A DNA stretch of 48,808 nt from Halobacteriales archaeon SW_9_67_24 (lineage in GTDB: Archaea > Halobacteriota > Halobacteria > Halobacteriales > Halococcaceae): contig PXSV01000087.1 in NCBI GenBank assembly GCA_003022685.1, positions 1-48,808 on the forward strand. The letters run 5' to 3'. The position numbers and the translations under genes are program-made. Positions 1 to 10,768 of this stretch are shown piece by piece. The notes beneath the pieces were generated by a model. The model did not search any database. It saw only the letters and a program-made list of their open reading frames with translations, and was not told the DNA's origin. How positions within the stretch are numbered: the first letter of the stretch is position 1; each line of letters opens with the position of its first letter.

Positions 1-1756
1 TGGCGGCTCCGGCGGACGAGCAGCGCCGCCCCGCAGTCGGGACACGGCCCGAGGGTCTTGTCGACCTTGAGCGAGTTCCGGAGGTACTCGCCGATCGCCC
101 CGCGCGAGTCGTGGAGTTCCTCGAAAACGGTCGAAAGCATCTCGCGGGACTCGTCAGTCACTTCGTCGAGGGTGATTTCGCCGCTCGCGATCGCGTCCAT
201 GTCGGCTGCGAGCCGTTCGGTCATCGCCTCGCTCACGACCTGCTCGGCGAAGCGCTCGCTGGCGTCGACGACCGCCTTTGCAAGCGTCGTCGGCTGCGGC
301 GGATCGTTTTCGATGTACCCTCGGTCGTAGAGCTTCTCGATGGTGTTGTGGCGGGTCGCCTTCGTGCCGATTCCCATCGATTCCATCGTCTCGATCAGCC
401 GGGACTGGCCGCGCCGGCGCGGCGGCTGGGTTTCCTTCGCCTCGCTCCGGACCTCGCTCACCGGCAGCTCGTCGCCCTCCTCGATGTCCGGCACGTGGTT
501 CTCGGTGGAGTCGACGTAGGGATAAACCGCGTGGTAGCCCGGCTCCAGCAGGCGCTTTCCGTTGGCCTTCAGCCGATGCTCGCCCCCACGGCGGCGGTCA
601 CCCGGAGGTGCTCCCATTCGGCGGGCTCGGCCACGGTTGCGAAAAAGCGCCGGACGACGAGTTCGTACACTGCGCGCTCGTCGTCGCCGAGTTCGGTGGC
701 CGACGGAAGCTCGCCAGTGGGGTGGATCGGCGGGTGATCGGTAGTCTCCTCGTCGCCCTCGGTGGGGGTCGGCTCGCCATCGAGGAGCGCATCGGCGTCG
801 TCACCGAACTCGGGGTGATCGGTGAACTCACCGAGTAGTTCCTCCACATCGAGATCGTTGGGATAGACGGTGTTATCGGTCCGGGGGTAGGTGATGTAGC
901 CCGCGGTGTAGAGCGTCTCGGCGAGACTCATCGCGCGCTGGGCGGAGTAGCCAAGCGAACTCGCGGCGCGGATGTACTGGGTGGTGTTGAACGGGGTTGG
1001 TGGGTCGTCGGTCCGCGTGCGTCGGCGGATTTCCTCGACCGCCGCCGTGTTCGCCCCACGGAGATCGTCGTAGACCGTCTCGTTGCCCTCGTCGTTGTAG
1101 AAATATCGGGCCTCGAACGTCGCCTCGTTCTTCGTCAGATCACAGAACAGCTCCCAGTAGTCGTCGGGATCGAACGCCTCGATCTCGCGCTCGCGGTCGA
1201 CGATCAATTTGAGCGTCGGCGACTGGACCCGCCCGACGCTGATGAAATCGCTGCCCATCCGTTTCGCCGCCAGCGACAGAAAGCGGGTGAGCGCTGCGCC
1301 CCAGACGAGATCGATCTCCTGGCGTGCTTCCCCGGCGGCCGCGAGGTCGAAATCGAGATCGTCGAGGTCGTCGAAGGCCTCGCGCACCTCGGGTTCGGCG
1401 AACGACGAGAAGCGCGCCCGTCGGATCGGGACGTCGGTCACCTCGCGGACGATGTCGTGGGCCTCCTTCCCGATGAGTTCGCCCTCGCGGTCGTAATCGG
1501 TGGCGATGATCACACCGTCGGCGTCCCTGGCGAGCAGCCGGAGGGTGCGGACGTCGACGGGTTCGACGTCGCGCCAGTTGCCGTACTCCGGGGGGAAGTC
1601 GTTCTCGACGACGTGGCCCGAGAGCCCGACACACCGCCGACCGCCCCACTCGTAGACGTTGACGCCGTTGCGCCGCTCGACGTCCGCACTTTCGCCGCTC
1701 AGGATCTCCGCGATGTTCTGCGCCGCGGTCTCCTTTTCAGTGACGATCAGCTCCAT
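1..1756 (-). pseudogene. topA: DNA topoisomerase I (type IA), partial and frameshifted
   Basis: Type IA topoisomerase that relaxes negatively supercoiled DNA through a 5'-phosphotyrosine intermediate. The N-terminal Toprim domain carries the acidic metal motif DYDREGE (about residues 87-93). The catalytic Tyr lies in YITYPRTD (Tyr290). The frame breaks after residue ~390: a run of five C on the + strand (583-587) should hold six. Adding one base restores GGEHRLKANG, and the protein then continues cleanly to the left window edge, ending in a zinc-ribbon start (CPDCGAALL). The lesion is therefore a single-base homopolymer indel and the C-terminus is cut by the window. A TATA-like element on the minus strand near 1809-1816 lies ~55 nt upstream. 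The gene is normally essential, so sequencing error is likelier than true loss. Confidence 0.93.
583..587. other. Homopolymer indel that breaks topA
   Basis: On the coding strand the frame before this point reads V-T-A-A-V-G and then A-S-I-G-stop. With one extra G it reads V-G-G-E-H-R-L-K, the expected continuation of the type IA topoisomerase core. The downstream frame stays open to base 3. This is a one-base deletion inside a G5 run. Confidence 0.85.
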
Positions 1757-1928
1757 CGGGCGCTGCGTCCCCCTCGCGTCATTGAACCCGATAGGCCGAT
1801 ATTCCTTCTAAACCTTTCGCAAACCACAGGAACGCGCGGACATGTGATCGAGGGGGATGGGACATCGCTGTGAGATCGAACGCTATAACCGATACCGAAT
1901 GCCTGGATCCGTGTCCCGTTTTGAATCG

Positions 1929-2270
1929 TCACTCGGAGACGTGATCAAGCAGATCCCACTCCAACTGGGCGAGGTCCTCGGCAGCAGCGTTGTCCCGATT
2001 GATCCGGTACATCGTGCTGTTGCCGATGGTTCGGGTCTTCTCGACGAGTCGATAGTCGAGGAGATCGTCGATGTGTTCGTAGAACGTGCTGCGATCGATC
2101 CCGGCCAACCGGGACACCTCGGTCGCGTTGAGATCGCGGTCGTTCTCGCCGAGGAACGCCGCCAGAATACGGACTTTGGCGTGCGGACCGAGCACGTCTG
2201 TAAGCACCGTATCCTCTGCGGCGGCTTCCTGCTCGCTGTTGTCCGGTCCGACGGTGCTCATTTCGTACAT
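1929..2270 (-). CDS. Winged-helix (ArsR/MarR-like) transcriptional regulator
   Basis: A 113-residue acidic protein. Residues ~25-105 form a typical haloarchaeal winged helix: a segment beginning AKVRILAAFL, recognition helix around SRLAGIDRSTFYEHIDDLL, and a wing with VEKTRTIGNSTMYRIN. No effector or metal-binding domain is visible, so it is probably a simple DNA-binding regulator. The start at 2270 (MYEM) sits about 20-25 nt downstream of an AT-rich TATA-like box (plus-strand tttataat near 2289-2296), fitting a leaderless transcript. An internal Met at 2261 is an alternative start. It is divergent from the gene at 2391, which shares the intergenic region. Its target is unknown. Confidence 0.85.
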   Translation of the reverse strand: MYEMSTVGPDNSEQEAAAEDTVLTDVLGPHAKVRILAAFLGENDRDLNATEVSRLAGIDRSTFYEHIDDLLDYRLVEKTRTIGNSTMYRINRDNAAAEDLAQLEWDLLDHVSE

Positions 2271-2285
2271 AACGCTGTGTGGTGC

Positions 2286-2298
2286 GCGTTTATAATTC
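2286..2298 (-). promoter_or_regulatory. TATA-like box for the 2270 regulator
   Basis: An AT-only octamer in very GC-rich DNA, about 20-25 nt upstream of the ATG at 2270 on the minus strand. This matches haloarchaeal leaderless promoters. The regulator could autoregulate here or control the divergent gene at 2391. Confidence 0.5.
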
Positions 2299-2390
2299 CT
2301 GTGGCGAATTGTGGTGTGGGAGGGTATCCTCGAACATTTCCCAGTTTGATTTTTCCAACAGCCATAAGTACCGTACGATCAAACGGGTCT

Positions 2391-2687
2391 ATGAGTCATC
2401 ATATGGCCGGCGATCGGGAACTCCGCGTGAAGATCGTACGCCAGCTCGCACGGAAGAAGGTCGTCGGCAGCCACAAAAAGCAGGTCGAGACGGTCAAGAA
2501 CTGGTGTGCGACCAGCGATCAGGGACGCGCTGAGGAACTCATTCGAGAGATGATCACCGATCCCGACGCGCCGCTCGAAGGATACGGCGGCAGCCGGGAC
2601 AACGTTCGGCTCACGAGCATCGACGCCGCGAAGAAGTACATCGTCGATCACGGCGGGGACTTGCCGTGGGGGCTCCGGGACGACTGA
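2391..2687 (+). CDS. Small conserved haloarchaeal protein, function unknown
   Basis: A 98-residue protein, basic at the N-terminus and acidic later. Recognisable stretches are LRVKIVRQLARKKVVGSHKK, then TVKNWCATSDQGRAEELIREM, then PDAPLEGYGGSRDNVRLT, and a C-terminal DHGGDLPWGLRDD. I recall similar short proteins across haloarchaea but no assigned function. No membrane segment or catalytic motif is apparent. I chose ATG 2391 because a TATA-like cataagta lies ~25 nt upstream; ATG 2403 (MAGDRE) is also possible. It is convergent with gatB, whose stop is next to this gene's end (2687/2689). Confidence 0.8.
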   Translation: MSHHMAGDRELRVKIVRQLARKKVVGSHKKQVETVKNWCATSDQGRAEELIREMITDPDAPLEGYGGSRDNVRLTSIDAAKKYIVDHGGDLPWGLRDD

Positions 2688-2688
2688 C

Positions 2689-4060
2689 TTAGCCGTCGAG
2701 CTTGTCGCGGAGCACTTGGTTCACCGTACCCGGATCGGCGCTTCCTCCTGTGGCCCCCATGACCTGGCCCACGAGGAAGTTGAGCGCGCCGTCGTCGCCC
2801 GCATGATAATCCTCGACTGCGCCCGGGCTCTCGTCGATCGCCGTCTCGACGGCCCGTTCGATTTCGTCCTCATCGGTGGCTCCGAGCTCCTCACGGTCGA
2901 TCACGTCGTCCGGACCCAGCCCCTCATCGAGCATCGCCCGCAACACCACTTCTTCGGCGTTCTTCTCGGTGATTTCACCCGTCTCAGCGAGTTCTACTAA
3001 TCGAACGAACTCATCGAGTCGGCCTTCGACGTCCCCGATCCGCATGTCGCGGTAGTTGAGTTCGCCAAGGAGGGTGTCCGCGACCCACGACGCCGCGACG
3101 TCGGGATCGAAGCGGTCGGCCACCCGCTCGTAGAAGTCCGCGACGTCGCGGGTCGAGGTGAGCTTCCGGGCCGCTGCCGCGCTCAGCCCATATGCTTCGC
3201 GGAACCGCTCGCGCCGCGCGTCGGGGAGTTCCGGGATCTCGATGTCGTCGGCCCGGTCGGCGACCTGGAGCACGGGGAGATCCGGCTCGGCGAAGTACCG
3301 ATAGTCCCTCTCTTCTTCCTTCGAGCGCATCGAGACCGTCACGCCGCGGGATTCGTCCCAGTGGCGAGTTTCCTGTTCGATCGTCCGATCGCGCTGGAGC
3401 GCGTTGCGCTGGCGGGTGACCTCGTAGGCGAGCGCCTTCTCCGCGCCCTTGTGACTCGAAATGTTCTTGACTTCGGTCCGGTTGGCCTCGGCGAGTGCCG
3501 CGGTCCCGATCGTCTGTCGAACACGTCGAGGTATTCGAGGACTTCAGTGAGTTTCGCAAGGAAGGCCCTGACCTCCTCGGGCCCCCGGAAGTCGGGCTCG
3601 GTCACGATCTCCATCAGTGGGACGCCCGCGCGGTTGTAGTCGACCCGGGTGTACTCGGCGGTGTCGATACCCCCGCTCCCGCCGGCGTGCTGGAGACTGC
3701 CGGGGTCCTCTTCGAGGTGGGCGCGCTCGATCGCGATTTCGCGCTCGTCGTCCTCGATCGCGACGGTGAGTGCGCCGTTCTCACAGAGCGGCGAGTCGTA
3801 CTGGGTGATCTGGAAGTTCTTCGGGAGATCGGGGTAGTAGTAGTTCTTCCGGTGGAATCGAGTCGTCTCGGGCACGCCGGCGTCGATCGCGGCGGCGAGC
3901 TTGAGTCCGGCCTCGACCGCCGCCTCGTTCAACACCGGGAGCGCGCCAGGCAGGCCGAGACAGGTCGGACAGGTATCTTGCTATCGGTTTCGAGCTGGAC
4001 GTGAACCTCGAGCCCGATGACGACGGCGTGCTCGCGCGCCGCAGCGGCGTGGGCAGTCAT
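2689..4060 (-). pseudogene. gatB: Asp-tRNA(Asn)/Glu-tRNA(Gln) amidotransferase subunit B, disrupted by two internal gaps
   Basis: GatB is the tRNA-dependent kinase/transamidase subunit of GatCAB, which in archaea mainly makes Asn-tRNA. The ATG at 4060 starts MTAHAAAAREHAVVIGLEVH, a canonical GatB N-terminus. At ~3974 the text jumps with a frame change from LETDSKI to CPTCLGLPGALPVLNEAA, losing the intervening Cys-rich segment. The middle holds RFHRKNYYYPDLPKNFQITQ and NRAGVPLMEIVTEPDF. At ~3508 a second jump runs from EYLDVFD to AALAEANRTEVKNISSHKGA and drops the expected GS-x-R-x-DAN-x-S element. The remainder (MRSKEEERDYRYFAEPDLP and the YqeY-like tail) is intact. About 40 residues are missing against the usual ~495. 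Haloarchaea generally need this enzyme, so an assembly gap is likely. Confidence 0.93.
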
Positions 4061-4172
4061 TGTGGTCGTGTTCGTCCGCACCCGCTAAAACGTGACGCCA
4101 TCGCCGTTCGACCCGATCGCAGCACGGTTCGGGTTCGGAAATGGCGAAAATTCGACAAACGTCTGACGCACG

Positions 4173-4178
4173 TTTATT
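4173..4178 (+). promoter_or_regulatory. TATA-like box for the coiled-coil/smc block
   Basis: tttatt lies 25 nt upstream of the ATG at 4203 in otherwise GC-rich sequence, the spacing expected for a leaderless haloarchaeal mRNA. It is the best promoter candidate for 4203 and, by read-through, smc-scpA. Confidence 0.5.
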
Positions 4179-4202
4179 GACGTGGGACGGGCTTCGAGAG
4201 GT

Positions 4203-4490
4203 ATGTCGGGCAATCGCGTCGAGGAACTCGAAACGCGGGTCAACGAACTCGAAGCCACGGTAAATGGCCTCACCGAGGAGCTCGTCGAGACCAGGGATCG
4301 ACTCCGCGAGCTCGAAGCCGACGACTCGGACGACTCCGAGGAGTACATCGAGGCCGGCGTCGGGACAACGCCGAAGACGGAAACCGATTCGTCCGAGGGG
4401 AGCGCCGTCGAAGCCGCTGTCGAAGGAGATAAGCACACCGAAGACGAGAAAGAAAGCACGACGGAGGCCGACGACATCATCGTCGCGTAA
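4203..4490 (+). CDS. Small acidic coiled-coil protein upstream of smc
   Basis: A 95-residue protein. Residues 4-45 form heptad-rich coiled coil (RVEELETRVNELEATVNGL, then LVETRDRLRELEADD). Residues 46-95 are a low-complexity Asp/Glu/Thr tail. The initiating Met is at 4203 because a TATA-like box lies 25 nt upstream; an earlier in-frame GTG would overlap that box. It ends 18 nt before smc and is presumably co-transcribed. I recall short proteins of this type (DUF7518-like) beside haloarchaeal smc but no demonstrated role. A structural or partner function for condensin is inference from context only. Confidence 0.8.
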   Translation: MSGNRVEELETRVNELEATVNGLTEELVETRDRLRELEADDSDDSEEYIEAGVGTTPKTETDSSEGSAVEAAVEGDKHTEDEKESTTEADDIIVA

Positions 4491-4508
4491 CGCCCCCACG
4501 AGCACCCC

Positions 4509-7500
4509 ATGAACATCAAGACGCTCGTCTTAGACGACTTCAAGAGTTTCGGCCGGAAGACCCGGATCCCCTTCTATGAGGATTTTACTACCGTTAGCGG
4601 CCCGAACGGCTCGGGCAAGTCGAACATCATCGACGCCATCCTGTTCGCGCTCGGACTCGCCCGCACGCGGGGGATCCGGGCACGGAAGCTCACCGACCTG
4701 ATCTACAACCCTGCCCACGACGAGGGCGATGGGGTCGGCGGCACGCGCGAGGCGAGCGTCGCGGTCGTCCTCGATAATAACGATGAAACCCTCACTCGGG
4801 CCGAGGTCGAGAGCGCCGCCGGCACCGAGGACGTCGGGAGCGTCGACGAGATCACCATCAAGCGCCGGGTCAAACAGACCGAGGACAACTACTACTCCTA
4901 TTATTACATCAACGGCCGGTCGGTAAACCTCGCGGACATCCAGGACCTGCTCGCCCAGGCCGGCGTCACCCCCGAGGGGTACAACGTCGTGATGCAGGGC
5001 GACGTCACGGGGATCATCAACATGACCGCGGGCGAGCGGCGCGAAATCATCGACGAGATCGCAGGGGTCGCGGCGTTCGACGCGAAAAAGGAGGACGCCT
5101 TCGAGGAACTCGAAGTGGTCGAGGGCCGGATCGAGGAGGCCGAACTCCGGATGGAGGAGAAAGAAGAGCGGCTCGGACAGTTGGAGGACGAACGCGAGAC
5201 CGCGCTCGAATACCAGGATCTCCGTGATGAGAAGGAACAATACGAGAGCTACCGGAAGGCCGCCGAGCTGGAGGAAAAACGCGAGGCGCTCGCCGACACC
5301 CGTGAGGCAATCGACGAACGCGAGGAGAAGATCGCAGAACTCCGGCGCGAACTCGACGAGCGCGAGGGACGAGTGTCCAGACTCGAAAGCGACCTCGACG
5401 ACCGCAACACCGAGATCGAGCGGAAGGGCGAGGACGAACAGCTCGCGATCAAGCGCGAGATCGAGGAGGTCAAAGGCGAGATCGGTCGGCTGGAGGACAC
5501 GATCGGGACCGCCGAGGAGCGCATCGAGGACGCAGAGAACGAGCGCCGCCAGGCGTTCGTCGACATCGACCGCAAGCAGGAGACCGTCGACGAGCTCGAA
5601 GGCGACATCCGGGAAGTGAAAGTCGAGAAATCCTCGATCACGACCGAGATCGAGGATCTGGAGGACGACCTCGCCGAGGTCGAGAGCGAAATCGAGGCGA
5701 CCGACACCGCCTACGACGAGCTGAAGGCCGATCTCGCGGAGCAACGCGAGGCGCTCGAAGCCGAAAAGAGCGAAAAGAACGAGAAACAGCGCGAACAGGA
5801 CCGGCTGCTCGACGCGGCGCGGCGGCGCTCGACCGAGCAGGACGAAACCGAGTCCGAACTCGACGAGGCGCGCAAGCAAATTCCCGCAATCGAGGCCGCG
5901 ATCGACGACCTAGAAGACGAACGCGAGAAGGCCGCGACGAACGAGGCGAACATCGAGGACGTCGTTTCCGCCCTCAAAACCGAGAAACGCGAACGCAGCG
6001 GGGAACTCGACGAAATCGAGGAGGAGCTGCGGGCCGCCCAACAGCAGTACGCCGACCTCGAAGCCAAAGCCGACGAGAGCGGCTCGTCGTATGGCCGGGC
6101 GGTGTCGACGGTGTTGAACGCCGACATGGAGGGGGTGCACGGCACGATCGCCCAGCTCGGCGGCGTCGATCCCGAGTACGCGACGGCGTGCGAGACCGCT
6201 GCCGGCGGGCGACTGGCCCACGTCGTGGTCGACGACGACGGCGTTGGCGAGCGCGCGATCGAGTACCTCAAATCGCGGAACGCGGGCCGGGCGACCTTCC
6301 TCCCGCTAACCGAGATGCACCAGCGCTCGCTGCCGCAACTGCCCGGCCAGGACGGCGTGGTCGATTTCGCCGCGAACCTCGTCGACTACCCCCAAGAATA
6401 CGCCGGCGTGTTCTCGTACGTCCTCGGGAGCACGCTCGTTGTCGAGGAGATGGCGACCGCGCGCGAACTCATGGGCGACTACCGCCTCGTCACCCTGGAA
6501 GGCGAGCTCGTCGAGAAGAGCGGCGCGATGACCGGCGGCTCGAAGAGCGGGTCGCGGTACTCCTTCGGGTCGAGCGAGGGTCGACTGAAGCGAGTCGCGG
6601 ATCGGGTGGCCGAACTCGAAGAGGAGCGCCGCGAGGCGAGCCGCCGAGCAGGTACGGGAGGTCGAGGCCGACATCGAGGCGAAAGAGCGCGAGCGCGAGG
6701 AGGTCGAGGAGCGGATCGCCTCCCTCGAAAGCGAGATCGGCGAGATCGAGACCGCTCGCGAGGAGGTCGACGAGGAGATGGGCGAGCTCGAAAGCGCGAT
6801 CGCCGACCACGACGAGAAGATCGAGGGGATCGAAGGCGAGATCGACGAGATCGAAAGCGAGCTTGCCGATTCGGACGTCCCGGAGCTCACCGAGAAGGCC
6901 GACACGATCGAGAGCGAGATCGACGACCGCGAGGACCGGATGGACGACCTCGACGGCCGGCTGAACGAACTCCGGCTGGAGAAGGAGTACGCCGAGGACT
7001 CGATCGACGATCTCCACGACACGCTCGAAACCGTGCAAAATCGCAAGGCAGAGAACGAGGGACGGATCGAGGAGCTCGAAACCGAGATCGCCGAACGCGA
7101 GGACACCCTCGACGAGAAGGAGGCCGCCGTCGCCGACTTGGAGGAGGAGCTCGCCGAGCTGAAAGAGGATCGTGCCGAACTGAAAGACGAACTTCAGGAC
7201 GCACAGGCGGCCCGCGACGAGCAGCAAGAGATCGTGGATGAGGCCGAAGACGGCCTCGACGACCGGCGCGAACGCGCCGAACGCCTCGACTGGGAGATCG
7301 ACGAGCTCGCCGCGGCGGTCGGCGAGTACGATCCCGAGGAGATCCCGGACCACGACGAGGTCGAGCGCGAGATCGAGCGGATCGAGGACGCGATGGAAGA
7401 ACTGGAGCCGGTCAACATGCTCGCGATCGACGAGTACGACGCGGTCGCGGCCGATCTCGCGGACCTCACCGACAAGAAGGACACCTTGACCGACGAGCGC

Positions 7501-8016
7501 GACGGGATCGAGGAGCGGATCGAGTCCTACGAGGCCCAGAAGAAGGGGACGTTCCTGGACTCCTACGAGGCGATCAACGACCAGTTCGAGGCGATCTTCG
7601 AGCGACTCTCGTCGGGGTCCGGCACGCTGCATCTGGAGGATGCCGAAGACCCCTTCGAGGGCGGTCTGACGATGAAGGCCCAGCCAGGCGACAAGCCGAT
7701 CCAACGCCTCGATGCGATGAGCGGCGGCGAGAAATCCTTGACGGCGCTCGCGTTCATCTTCGCGGTCCAGCGCCACAACCCCGCACCGTTCTACGCGCTC
7801 GACGAGATCGACGCCTTCCTCGATGCGGCCAACGCCGAACGAGTCGGCGAGCTGGTTGACGAACTCGCGAGCGAGGCCCAGTTCATCGTGGTCAGCCACC
7901 GTTCGGCGATGCTCGAACGCTCCGAGCGCGCGATCGGGGTCACGATGCAGGGCGACAACGTCTCGGCGGTGACGGGAATCGAATTCGGTGCCCAGGAGGT
8001 CCCGGCGGATGACTGA
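4509..8016 (+). pseudogene. smc: Chromosome segregation ATPase SMC, frame broken once
   Basis: SMC is a condensin ATPase that forms a long antiparallel coiled coil and extrudes DNA loops with ScpA. The N-terminal half holds Walker A (GPNGSGKSN, about residues 33-41) and the first coiled coil. The hinge lies around residues 525-650 (MEGVHGTIAQLGGV to VEKSGAMTGGSKSG). The frame changes near 6650 (EEERREASRR to EQVREVEADIEAKERE). The second half is open to 8016 with the ABC signature MSGGEKSLTALAF and Walker B PFYALDEIDAF. Total coding length (~1,169 residues) is a little short of the ~1,190 I expect, so a short gap rather than a single base may be missing. Its end overlaps scpA by 8 nt. Being a central gene, it is probably intact in the cell. 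Confidence 0.93.
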
Positions 8017-8858
8017 CCCGCCCGATCCGCTGGCGTCGGCGGGCGTCGGCTCGCCTGGCGAGGCCGTGAACGATGCCGGCGACACCGCGGCCGAACCCGA
8101 TGGCGATACGAACGAGTCAAGGGAAGTCGAGCCGGTCGAGCTGCTCGTCAGGCTGGCCGAGGAGGGCGAGATCGAGCCGTGGGACATCGACGTGGTCGAG
8201 GTCACCGATGCGTTCCTCTCGCGGCTCGACACCGCCGACCTCCGGACCTCGGGCCGGGCCTTGTTCTACGCGAGCGTCCTTCTCCGGATGAAAAGCGACG
8301 CGCTGCTCGAACCCGACGAACCGGAGCCCGAAGCCGAGATCGAGCCGTGGGAGGCGGCGTGGGAGCAAGAGGGCGGAGCGGACGAGGACGGGTTCGGTCC
8401 CGACCCGGTGGCGGCGCTCGAAGACGAGATGGACCGCCGGCTCGACCGGAAACAGGCCCGGGGGACGCCCGAGACGCTCGACGAACTCGTGCGGGAGCTC
8501 CGCGAGGCCGAACGCGACTCGTGGTGGAAAGAATCCAGAACCTACGACACGAGCGGGTCGCCGAAGGGCTTTCAGCGCGGTACCCAGAGCCTCGAATACC
8601 GTTCGGGCGACGATCTCCGGGTCGACGACGAGCCGACCGAGGCCGACGTGACGGGGACGGCCCACGGCGAGGACATCGAGACGATCATCGCGGACGTCCA
8701 GCGCGTTCTCCGGAGCCAGTACGACGCCGGGCGCGAGGAGGTGCTGTACGCCGAGATCGAGGGTTCGGGCGGCTCGCGCGTCGAGACGTTCCTCGCCGTG
8801 CTCTTTCTCTCCCATCGGGGCGGCGGCGAGCGCGCCCGAGGAAGCACTCGCGGACTGA
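8009..8858 (+). pseudogene. scpA: Segregation and condensation protein A, C-terminal frame jump
   Basis: ScpA is the kleisin that bridges the SMC heads. ATG 8009 overlaps the smc stop (8014-8016), implying translational coupling. After an acidic N-terminus, VEPVELLVRLAEEGEIEPWD and VVEVTDAFLSRLDTADLRTS are the classic ScpA N-domain, followed by GRALFYASVLLRMKSDALLE. The C-terminal winged-helix part begins ETFLAVLFLSHRG and then jumps near 8820 into another frame reading AASAPEEALAD-stop at 8858. The expected element between them (a strand-turn of the kleisin C-domain) is missing. Reading on without the jump gives a nonsense tail to 8974. I therefore place the true end at 8858. Confidence 0.88.
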
Positions 8859-8888
8859 CCGGGTCGAAAGCGTTTGGTTCTACGAACG

Positions 8889-10659
8889 CTACTCGTCCGG
8901 GCTGCAGTCGCCGGTCCGTCGAAGCAACAGTGTGTACTGCTCATCCCGGAGGTCCTGATCGTCGCCATAGGTAACGCTCCGGGGGTACACGCCGACGCGC
9001 AGGAGGTCGATCGGGTCGGTCCGGAACCGCGGTCGCGGCCACAGCGACGGCCGCGGTCCGAACTCGGCGGCGATCATGTAGGAGTACTCACCGTCGAGCA
9101 GGTCTCGGACGTACTCGCCGCGCCGTGGTGCCGAAAACTCGGGCATCCACGACGGCTCGGGGTCGCCCTGTGTCGCCACCCACGGCACCGAACGCGTCGA
9201 CTTCTTGCCACCCGCATCGAGATACGTGAGATCCCAGTAGGTGAGCTGGATGTAGGTGGGACACCGTTCAGGCATGTCGAGCATCCACGCGGTTTTCGAC
9301 AGGAACCGGTCGCTGGGACCGGTCTCACCCACGTTCTCTTGGTAGCTGCTGATCGCCATTCCGCGCGGGAACGCCGCGTCCCGGTATCGGATCCGGTAGG
9401 TTTCCATCGTGGTGTCGTCGGGAGTGTGCTCGTTCAGCCACGCCGCCGCCTCGTCCCGGGGAGCGCTCGCGCAGTGGAGGTCGCCGACGACAGCGTAGCT
9501 CCCGTCGGTGACGAGGAGGATTGCGATGAGGGGACGTGCGAGGCTGGGATTGTGAGCGTGGAGACGCGACAGACCGATCCCGAGCACGACCGCGAGCAAC
9601 GGGAACGTCGGGAGGAGGTGATGCAGCCGGACGTACTCCCACCGGCTGTACACGAGGAGGAACGCCGCGACGCCGGCCAGCGCCAACACGACGGCGTCGG
9701 TCTCCCGTGAGCGTTCGCGGAGACGGGCGATCCCCGCCGCGACGCCGCAGACGACCGCGACGAACAACGGGAGCCCGAACCCGTTGAGATACCCGCGAAG
9801 TAACTACCACGTCGGCGCGGCCGGCCCGCCGAGACCGCGGTTTTTCCGCTCGGCCTGAACGCCGATCCGTTCCCATAGCACGTCGGGCCCCGCGACGAGC
9901 ACCTCGGGATGGCCCATGACGACCGCCCCTGCGCCGACGACCGCGCCGAGGCCGAGGAGTCGTGGCTCGAACAGTCTGCGCCACCCGCGGGCGGTGCGGG
10001 CGCGCAGGAGGGACGCCACGCCGAGCACGACGACGCTCACGCCGGCGGTCAGCTTGAACGCGATGGCGAACCCGCCCGCCCCACAGCCGGCGAGAAAGGC
10101 GGTTTCGTCGCCGGTCTCGACGTACCGGAGCGCGAAGGGAACGGTGAGAAGGAAACAGAACACCGCGGGAACGCCCTCGCTTACCTCGTGTGCCATCACG
10201 AGGAAGCCGAACGTGAGCGTCAGGACGAGCGCCGCGATCCGACCGGCCATCCGGTCGCGGGCCGCGGTCCCGATCCGATAGGTGAGGTAGACACACCCGA
10301 CGGCGATCACGACGATCACGGAACGACCGAGGGGGAGGCTCCATGTCCAGACCCATTCAGGATATGACTGTGGTTCGAGGTGGGTGAGCACGTCGAAGCG
10401 GCCATCGAGACCGAGAACCACGAACACCGGGAAAAAGGGCGATCCCGTAGAGATACAGCGTCGCGCCGGCGAAGCGTTTGGCGAAAACCGCGGACGGAAC
10501 CGACGCGATCGCCGGATCAGCGGCGAGGATGCCGACTGCCCGCAGCGCGTCGAGGAGTCGCCAGCGCTCGTCGATGGTGGCGACGGTCGGGATCAGGTGC
10601 GAGAAAAAACCCGCGAGCCCGACGATGTATTTCAGCCACGGGTCGGCCCCGGAGATCGC
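8889..10659 (-). pseudogene. GT39-like polytopic membrane protein (glycosyltransferase or related), degraded
   Basis: On the minus strand the text is a hydrophobic protein with many membrane helices and a soluble C-terminal domain, resembling ArnT/PMT-type (GT39) lipid-linked sugar transferases of archaeal surface glycosylation. It is broken at three points: the N-terminus, where the catalytic acidic loop would lie, stops open at ~10659; a 1-nt shift sits in a T5 run near 10434-10438 (YLYGIALF to PVFVVLGL); and an in-frame TAG at 9804-9806 interrupts PTW and LLRGYLNGFGLPL. Downstream of the amber the same frame runs to the stop at 8889. It follows the DUF2304-GT2 gene on the same strand and was probably its operon partner. 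Family assignment is by architecture and context, not a decisive motif. Confidence 0.6.
9804..9806 (-). other. In-frame amber codon inside the GT39-like gene
   Basis: The frame is continuous on both sides of a single TAG: upstream ends GLGGPAAPTW, downstream begins LLRGYLNGFGLPLF. A one-base change from TGG (Trp) would give TAG. No frameshift is needed here, unlike most other lesions in the window. Confidence 0.8.
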
Positions 10660-10768
10660 TCACGACCCCTCGTTTCGCACGGGCCACCAGCCGGTTCCCC
10701 GCCACATACCTGTGTACTCGCACAGGCGGGATCGAAAGCGTCCGGTCCCGGGCCGGCGACCCTGGTCG

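Noticed and set aside
4530..5879. Long minus-strand open frames opposite smc
   Set aside because: They read as antisense of repetitive coiled-coil codons with no start context, promoter or family signature.
9804..9806. TAG as a pyrrolysine or other recoded codon
   Set aside because: Haloarchaea are not known for Pyl use, no pyl gene is in the window, and the codon replaces an ordinary hydrophobic/aromatic position. A point change is simpler.
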